Below are positions 5,019 through 7,457 of a stretch of DNA of 7,457 nucleotides, piece by piece. The first letter of the stretch is position 1. Each line of letters starts with the position of its first letter. The notes under the pieces are model-generated. The model searched no databases. It had not been told where the DNA came from and saw nothing but the letters and a program-made list of their open reading frames with translations. Where the stretch lies: NCBI GenBank assembly GCA_964423175.1, contig CAYRDM010000028.1:1-7457 (forward strand), given 5' to 3'. The position numbers and the translations under genes are program-made. This DNA is from JBGQJN01 sp964423175. GTDB taxonomy: Bacteria; Patescibacteriota; Minisyncoccia; 2-02-FULL-40-12; IGHO2-01-FULL-4-A.

Positions 5019-7277
5019 TTAGTAATCGTAGAATCACCAACAAAAGCAAAAACAATATCCAAATTCCTCGGGAATGATTATTTGATTCGCTCATCTTTCG
5101 GACATGTAAGAGATCTCCCTAAATCAAGATTAGGCGTTGATACAGAAAATGGTTTCAAACCTAAATATGTTATTCCCGCCAAGGCCAAACCAGTAATAGC
5201 TGAGCTTAAAGAAGCTGCCAAAAAATCAGATTCGGTGATACTTGCAACCGACGAAGACCGCGAAGGAGAAGCGATCGCTTGGCATCTTGCCGAAGCCCTT
5301 GGTCTTGATGCAGACAAAACAGATAGGATCGTCTTTCATGAGATAACCAAGACAGCAATCGCCCACGCCCTCAAGACCCCAAGAAAACTTGATTACAACT
5401 TAGTTGATGCTCAACAAGCTCGCAGAGTCTTAGATCGTTTGGTTGGTTATGAACTCTCCCCCTTCTTATGGAAGAAAATAAGACCGGGCCTCTCAGCAGG
5501 CAGAGTGCAAAGTGTGGCTCTAAGACTCCTGGTTGAAAGAGAACGTGAAATACAAAACTTCAAATCTGAAGAATACTGGTCAATCGAAACGGAACTAAAT
5601 AAAAATGGGTCTAAAAATAATTTCCGTGCCAGACTAATCAAAATAGGAGAAAAAACTCTGGGTAAGCTTGATATTAAGAACCAAAGCGAAGCTGAGAAGA
5701 TAGCTTCAGAACTTAACGGCGCACAGTACACGGTAAGCGCGATCAACAGAAAAGAAACAACTCGCAATCCTGCCCCGCCTTTCATGACATCGACTCTTCA
5801 GCAAGAAGCATCAAGAAAATTTGGCATGTCCGCCAAACAGACTATGATGATCGCACAGCAGCTATATGAAACCGGCTACATAACATATATGAGAACCGAC
5901 AGCTTGAACTTGGCTGATTTCGCACTCCAGCAAGCCCAACAAGTGATAACAGAGTCCTTCGGCAAAGAATACTCACTAAGCCAGCCGCGACGTCACACAA
6001 GCAAATCGAAAGGCGCTCAAGAAGCACACGAAGCAATCAGGCCCACAGATCTAACTCAAAAACCTGAGATATTAAAAAAGATGTTAGATCCTCGCCAGTT
6101 CAAACTTTACGATCTAATTTGGAAAAGAACGATTGCCAGCCAAATGCAGCCGGCGCTTTTGGACCAAACGGCTGTAGATATTATTGCAAAAGACAATTAT
6201 CTTTTCCGTGCCAACGGCCAGATAATAAAATTTGATGGCTTCATCCGCGCATACACCGAAAGCAAGGACGACAAAGAAGAAGATGATCTGTCCTCAGACA
6301 AAGAAGGAAGACTGCCGGAACTTAACGAAAAAGAACAGCTCAGTTTTGTTGAACTTTTCAAACTCCAGCACTTCACAGAGCCGCCACCAAGATACAGTGA
6401 TGCGACTCTAATTAAGATGCTCGAGGCTCATGGAGTGGGCAGACCCTCAACCTATGCGCCGACGCTTGCGACAATTGAAGCCAGAGATTATGTTGAGAAA
6501 ATTGACCGCAGATATTTTAAACCAACTGAAATAGGTTTTTTGGTTAACGATATGCTCGTCGAAAACTTCCCAGAGGTAATAGACATTGATTTTACATCTC
6601 ACATAGAAGAAGAATTCGATGACATAGCCGAAGGTAAAATAAAATGGGTTCCAGTTATCGAAGAATTCTATACTCCATTTAAAAAACATCTTGAAGAAAA
6701 AATCAAAAGCGTTGAGAAGTTAATTGAAACATCAGACACACCATGCCCACATTGCGGCAAAATGATGATTATAAAATTCGGTAGAGCCGGTAAATTTTTA
6801 GCTTGTCCTGAACCAGGAAGCAAGATAACCCTTCCCCTACCGGAAGAGGCCGCCAAGATAAAAGAACTCCAAGAAAAAACACAAGGTGAAAAATGCCCAA
6901 TCTGCGGCAAAGATATGGAAGTAAAGCGCGGACGGTTTGGATATTTCTTGGGCTGTGTCGATTATCCGAAATGCAAAGGAATAAAAAAAATACTAACAAA
7001 GACAGGATTCAAATGCCCCAATTGCCAAATCGGTGACCTTGTTGAACGCAAATCCAGAGGACGCGGTAAATTGTTTTACGCTTGCAGTCGTTTCCCAGAC
7101 TGTAATTTTCTGACCAACAAAAAACCAGAAAGCGAGGAAGAACTGAAATTAGCTTTTGAAGAATGGAAGAAAAACCCTCCCAAAGTTAAAGTTAAGAAAA
7201 AAACAACCATGGAAACAACTAATGCCGAGCTAGACAAAGCCTTGAAAAACAACCCCAAACCGGATAAAATAGGTTGA
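5019..7277 (+). CDS. topA: DNA topoisomerase I (type IA), first few residues lost in gap
   Basis: This enzyme relaxes negative supercoils by cutting one strand through a 5'-phosphotyrosine. There are 752 visible residues starting LVIVESPTKAKT; family members begin M-x-x-LVIVES, so only about 2-5 residues are missing. Numbering from the first visible residue: the Toprim domain has Glu5 and the acidic triad D78-x-D80-x-E82 in 'ILATDEDREGEAIAWH'; 'GLSAGRVQSVALR' lies at about 157-169; the catalytic Tyr290 is in 'GYITYMRTDS'; 'EAHEAIRPTD' and 'HGVGRPSTYAPT' follow. An acidic linker (KDDKEEDDLSSDKEG) lies between. The tail has three zinc ribbons: C576/C579/C596 with the fourth Cys absent; C626/C629/C646/C652; and C666/C669/C689/C695, then a Lys-rich end. 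It stops in TGA 3 nt before a tRNA gene. Confidence 0.98.
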   Translation, partial: LVIVESPTKAKTISKFLGNDYLIRSSFGHVRDLPKSRLGVDTENGFKPKYVIPAKAKPVIAELKEAAKKSDSVILATDEDREGEAIAWHLAEALGLDADKTDRIVFHEITKTAIAHALKTPRKLDYNLVDAQQARRVLDRLVGYELSPFLWKKIRPGLSAGRVQSVALRLLVEREREIQNFKSEEYWSIETELNKNGSKNNFRARLIKIGEKTLGKLDIKNQSEAEKIASELNGAQYTVSAINRKETTRNPAPPFMTSTLQQEASRKFGMSAKQTMMIAQQLYETGYITYMRTDSLNLADFALQQAQQVITESFGKEYSLSQPRRHTSKSKGAQEAHEAIRPTDLTQKPEILKKMLDPRQFKLYDLIWKRTIASQMQPALLDQTAVDIIAKDNYLFRANGQIIKFDGFIRAYTESKDDKEEDDLSSDKEGRLPELNEKEQLSFVELFKLQHFTEPPPRYSDATLIKMLEAHGVGRPSTYAPTLATIEARDYVEKIDRRYFKPTEIGFLVNDMLVENFPEVIDIDFTSHIEEEFDDIAEGKIKWVPVIEEFYTPFKKHLEEKIKSVEKLIETSDTPCPHCGKMMIIKFGRAGKFLACPEPGSKITLPLPEEAAKIKELQEKTQGEKCPICGKDMEVKRGRFGYFLGCVDYPKCKGIKKILTKTGFKCPNCQIGDLVERKSRGRGKLFYACSRFPDCNFLTNKKPESEEELKLAFEEWKKNPPKVKVKKKTTMETTNAELDKALKNNPKPDKIG
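7242..7270 (+). promoter_or_regulatory. Predicted tRNA-Ser promoter inside the 3' end of topA
   Basis: TTGAAA (7242-7247, 5/6), exactly 17 nt, then TAAAAT (7265-7270, 5/6). The start point would be about 7277, the last base of the topA stop codon, 4 nt before the mature tRNA 5' end. It lies within topA coding sequence, in the lysine-rich tail. Confidence 0.6.
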
Positions 7278-7280
7278 TTT

Positions 7281-7371
7281 GGAAGGGTATGCAAATGGTC
7301 AAGCGAGCGGTTTGCTAAACCGTGACGGTCTAAAAAGCCGTTTGTGGGTTCGAATCCCACCCCTTCCGCCA
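7281..7371 (+). tRNA. tRNA-Ser (anticodon GCU), CCA encoded
   Basis: Reads serine codons AGC/AGU. Acceptor GGAAGGG (7281-7287) pairs fully with CCCTTCC (7361-7367). The D-stem is TGC/GCG (3 bp, one wobble) with a loop containing GG. The anticodon stem is GCGGT/ACCGT around the loop TTGCTAA, with anticodon GCT at 7314-7316. A long class II variable arm pairs ACGG with CCGT. The T-arm is GTGGG-TTCGAAT-CCCAC. Discriminator G7368, as expected for serine, is followed by a genomically encoded CCA (7369-7371). It begins 3 nt after the topA stop, so it is either cut from the topA transcript or made from the promoter within topA. Confidence 0.96.
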
Positions 7372-7408
7372 AAATTCGGAGTTCAACACCAAGAATAGGG
7401 TTTTTAAA

Positions 7409-7431
7409 AATTTAGCGAAGCTAAATTAGCT
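7409..7431 (+). repeat. Compact hairpin with GAA loop between two tRNA genes
   Basis: Perfect 8-bp inverted repeat AATTTAGC (7409-7416) and GCTAAATT (7420-7427) around GAA (7417-7419). The right arm also belongs to a second inverted repeat, AGCTAA (7419-7424) and TTAGCT (7426-7431), around a single A, so the two folds compete. The core GCGAAGC (7415-7421) is known to make an exceptionally stable mini-hairpin in DNA. No U tract follows, so a standard terminator is unlikely. Confidence 0.7.
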
Positions 7432-7457
7432 GGTGAGGTGGCCGAGTGGTTTAAGGC
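7432..7457 (+). tRNA. Partial class II tRNA, probably tRNA-Ser, cut by window end
   Basis: Twenty-six nt are visible: a 7-nt acceptor strand GGTGAGG, TG, then D-stem GCC with GGC closing a loop GAGTGGTTTAA. The pattern 'GGCCGAGTGGTTTAAGGC' is typical of bacterial tRNA-Ser genes. The anticodon lies outside the window, so the isotype is inferred; tRNA-Leu is the alternative. It lies 60 nt after tRNA-Ser(GCU). Confidence 0.75.

Noticed and set aside
5447..5785. Minus-strand frame of 112 codons inside topA
   Set aside because: It lies wholly opposite well-conserved topoisomerase sequence and is low-complexity Ser/Leu, a typical shadow.
7076..7372. Minus-strand frame reading 'MAEGVGFEPT...' over the tRNA
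   Set aside because: This is the well-known spurious translation of the antisense of a tRNA gene; 'EGVGFEPT' comes from the acceptor and T-arm. The rest is antisense to topA.
7409..7427. Intergenic hairpin as an intrinsic terminator between the tRNAs
   Set aside because: The stem is mostly A-T and is followed by AGCTGG rather than a U tract.

Overview
The window looks like a stretch of chromosome from a small-genome, moderately AT-rich bacterium. The best guess is a member of the Candidate Phyla Radiation / Patescibacteria, Parcubacteria-like. This rests on the flavour of the HisRS, bS21, DprA and TopA proteins, on very short intergenic spaces, and on several genes with no usable Shine-Dalgarno sequence. 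It is an impression from protein character, not a phylogeny. TGA is used as a stop (end of topA), which argues against the lineages that recode UGA. A run of exactly 100 Ns (4919-5018) shows that this is a scaffold joined across an assembly gap.

Minus strand, 1-2992: a five-gene transcription unit, read right to left, lepB - hisS - HIT protein - rpsU - yqeY, with 15-20 nt between genes. It combines signal peptidase I, histidyl-tRNA synthetase, a histidine-triad nucleotide hydrolase, ribosomal protein bS21 and a YqeY/GatB-like protein, so most of it serves translation. YqeY runs off the left edge. A good sigma70-type promoter lies so close to lepB that its mRNA would be nearly leaderless.

Minus strand, 3015-3352: a separate monocistronic unit encoding an unrecognised 80-residue, two-helix membrane protein, with its own extended -10 promoter, a Shine-Dalgarno and an intrinsic terminator.

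Plus strand, 3378-3996: pth (peptidyl-tRNA hydrolase), transcribed divergently from the small membrane gene, apparently leaderless and closed by a strong intrinsic terminator. A noncoding spacer of about 180 nt follows.

Plus strand, 4145-7457: dprA (DNA processing protein A), cut by the gap; topA (DNA topoisomerase I), which emerges from the gap only a few residues into the protein; then tRNA-Ser(GCU) starting 3 nt after the topA stop codon; then a compact AT-rich hairpin; then the first 26 nt of a second class II tRNA, probably also tRNA-Ser. The dprA-topA pairing is common in bacteria.

No mobile element, CRISPR array, phage gene or defence system is visible. The gene content is ordinary housekeeping. 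The parts worth attention are the initiation signals (promoters placed so that transcripts start at or next to the start codon), a promoter embedded in the end of topA for the tRNA, and a few substitutions at conserved positions of Pth and TopA.
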